The notes under the pieces were generated by a model. It was not told where the DNA came from. It ran no database searches and saw only the letters and a list, made by a program, of their open reading frames with translations. This document shows, in pieces, positions 62,534-64,000 of a stretch of 64,000 nt of DNA (position 1 is the first letter of the stretch; each line of letters starts with the position of its first letter). The position numbers and the translations under genes were made by a program. Where the stretch lies: positions 1 to 64,000 of the forward strand of contig JANXTY010000032.1 of assembly GCA_025352145.1 (NCBI GenBank), written 5' to 3'. This stretch comes from Oxalobacteraceae bacterium. GTDB taxonomy: Bacteria; Pseudomonadota; Gammaproteobacteria; Burkholderiales; Burkholderiaceae_D.

Positions 62534-64000
62534 CTATCTGATATTGGGTGCCCCGATTCCTTTAAGCTGGAGATGGGCTTTCGTAGTGATGAAGCGGGCG
62601 AATTGATCCGCCGGAATCGGTACGCTCAGGTAATAACCCTGAATCAGGTCACACGATTTTTCGCGTAAAAATTGCAATTGGGACTCCGTTTCGACTCCCT
62701 CCGCTACCACTTCCAACCGCAAGCTATGAGCGAGAGCAATGATGCCTGTGACGATCGCGGCATCATCGGCATCCTCACAAACGTCGCGTACAAATGAACG
62801 GTCGATCTTGACGATGTCTACGGGGAAGCGCTTGAGGTAGGCTAACGATGAATATCCTGTACCAAAGTCGTCGATGGACAGTCTGATGCCAAGGCTACGC
62901 AAGCGATGCAATGCTTCCAGCGTATCTTGCGCATGCTCCATTAACGTACCCTCGGTAATTTCCAGCTCAAGCAACTGGGGTGTCAATCCGGTATCCGCAA
63001 GTGCCTTCTCCACAATTAAAGAAAAATCTTTTTGTAGCAGTTGTCGTACCGAAAGGTTGACCGCTATCTTTAGCGAAGGGAGTCCGTCTTGCACCCATTG
63101 TTGAACTTGAGCGCAAGCGGTGCGAAGTACCCATTCCCCTAGCTCATGGATGAGCCCACTTTCTTCGGCTAATGGGATGAACTCGATGGGGGAAACCATA
63201 CCCCGGCTGGGATGATGCCAGCGCAACAGCGCTTCCATGCCAATGACTTGACCGTTATTCAAACACACTTGTGGCTGGTAATAGATTTCTAATTCGTGTC
63301 GTTCAATTGCATGCCTTAAATCATTTTGGAGGTGAACGTGCTCGGCAATGGAACGTTCCATTGCCGGCTCAAAAAACTGGAAGCTGGTTTTGGTTTTCTT
63401 GGCGCGATACATGGCCGTATCGGCATGTTTGAGCAGGGTATTAACGTCTATGCCATCATGTGGGTAGAGTGAGATTCCCACACTGGCCGTGACAAAAATA
63501 TCGTGCCCATCGATTTCAAATGGCGTGGCTAACGCATGGCATATATGCTGAGCGGTAATCGCGGCGCGAGGCGCATCGATATTACTGAGTACAACGGTAA
63601 ATTCATCACCGCCCAAACGTGCCACGGAATCCACGGTGCGCACGCAGCGGCGTAGTCGTTGGGCCACGGCGACTAACAAGTGGTCGCCGATATCGTGACC
63701 CAGTGTGTCGTTAATGTATTTAAAACGATCGAGGTCGAGAAACATGACTGCCAGTGCATCCCCTGCCTGTCTGGCTTGTTCGATCGACAGTCCCAACTGC
63801 TCAATGAACAATGCGCGGTTTGGCAGGCCGGTGAGTAAGTCATTGTAGGCGATGTGCCTAATACGTTTTTCGGCACGGTTACCGTCGATGATGCGTCGCA
63901 CGCGCTGTGAAAGGACTGCAAAATGGATGGGCTTGGGAATGTAGTCGCTGGCCCCTGCTGCGAAGGCTTTTTCTACCGATAGATTGTCTTCCAATGCGGT
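62534..64000 (-). CDS. Response regulator with GGDEF and EAL domains (5' end outside window)
   Basis: The frame is open to the window edge. The visible part starts with the end of a REC domain (TALEDNLSVEKAFAAG, then the conserved Lys in SDYIPKPI). A GGDEF domain follows, with an I-site RxxD (RTVD) five residues before LGGDEF, so an active cyclase is possible. The EAL domain has the intact signature GMEALLRWHHP and EAL metal-site segments such as LELEITEGTLMEH and IDDFGTGYSSLAYLKRFPVD. It is likely to make and degrade cyclic di-GMP, with the net activity controlled by phosphorylation. The gene stop is 62534. Confidence 0.93.
   Translation of the reverse strand, partial: TALEDNLSVEKAFAAGASDYIPKPIHFAVLSQRVRRIIDGNRAEKRIRHIAYNDLLTGLPNRALFIEQLGLSIEQARQAGDALAVMFLDLDRFKYINDTLGHDIGDHLLVAVAQRLRRCVRTVDSVARLGGDEFTVVLSNIDAPRAAITAQHICHALATPFEIDGHDIFVTASVGISLYPHDGIDVNTLLKHADTAMYRAKKTKTSFQFFEPAMERSIAEHVHLQNDLRHAIERHELEIYYQPQVCLNNGQVIGMEALLRWHHPSRGMVSPIEFIPLAEESGLIHELGEWVLRTACAQVQQWVQDGLPSLKIAVNLSVRQLLQKDFSLIVEKALADTGLTPQLLELEITEGTLMEHAQDTLEALHRLRSLGIRLSIDDFGTGYSSLAYLKRFPVDIVKIDRSFVRDVCEDADDAAIVTGIIALAHSLRLEVVAEGVETESQLQFLREKSCDLIQGYYLSVPIPADQFARFITTKAHLQLKGIGAPNIR

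Noticed and set aside
62447-62668. Plus-strand frame overlapping the GGDEF-EAL gene
   Set aside because: It lies mainly antisense to a strongly supported gene and has no protein-like pattern or SD.

Overview
The window reads as a chromosomal segment of a betaproteobacterium of the order Burkholderiales, with Oxalobacteraceae as the best guess. The support is gene order: smc-zipA-ligA, rpsB-tsf-pyrH-frr-uppS-cdsA-dxr-rseP-bamA-skp-lpxD-fabZ-lpxA-lpxB-rnhB, dapC-dapD-dapE-prmB and sbp-cysT-cysW-cysA-cysB all resemble that group. Base composition is moderate rather than GC-rich. No rRNA, tRNA, CRISPR array or prophage was seen.

Layout. 0.1-9.4 kb (minus): a membrane-anchored family-2 glycosyltransferase with a nine-base homopolymer at its start, an ABC-F ATPase, PrmB, and a lysine/diaminopimelate set (dapE, dapD, dapC) interleaved with a YffB/ArsC-like protein and a PilU-type ATPase. 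9.4-10.16 kb: a non-coding stretch with a hairpin-rich element bounded by 23-bp inverted repeats, and a second large inverted repeat before smc. 10.2-17.5 kb (plus): smc, zipA, ligA, def. 18.0-21.9 kb (plus): a lipoprotein DUF4214-DUF1800 protein paired with a Tat-exported DUF1501 protein. 22.0-26.3 kb (minus): an RsuA/RluF-type pseudouridine synthase, glnD, map.

26.3-42.2 kb (plus): the translation, isoprenoid, phospholipid, outer-membrane and lipid A supercluster. It has a recognisable rpsB promoter, a two-hairpin leader and two terminators. 42.2-44.4 kb (minus): an NRDE protein, a DUF4936 protein and YgfZ. 44.39-46.92 kb: a complete-looking group II intron (minus) with domain V and a reverse transcriptase/maturase/HNH protein, sitting upstream of ygfZ in the divergent ygfZ/mltG gap. 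47.0-51.2 kb (plus): a small orphan gene, mltG, tmk, holB and an exported protein of unknown function. 51.3-53.6 kb: a short RodZ-like HTH-membrane protein (minus), a 36-bp perfect palindrome, and an orphan type VI secretion-type FHA protein (TagH-like). 53.6-56.0 kb (minus): bioC, bioH and a second alpha/beta hydrolase. 56.3-61.5 kb (minus): the sulfate uptake locus with its regulator CysB. 61.8-64 kb: a two-CBS-domain protein, a decayed FAD-oxidoreductase remnant, and a response regulator with GGDEF and EAL domains that runs off the window edge.

Most of the window is conserved housekeeping DNA. The unusual material lies in the intergenic elements (9.7, 10.05, 16.9, 28.35 and 51.9 kb), the DUF1800/DUF1501 export pair, the intron insertion, the unknown exported protein after holB, the orphan TagH, and the pseudogene at 62.3 kb. 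I did not find a convincing new multi-gene defence or metabolic system. The best candidates for undescribed biology are the multi-hairpin 9.7-kb element and the DUF1800/DUF1501 pair.
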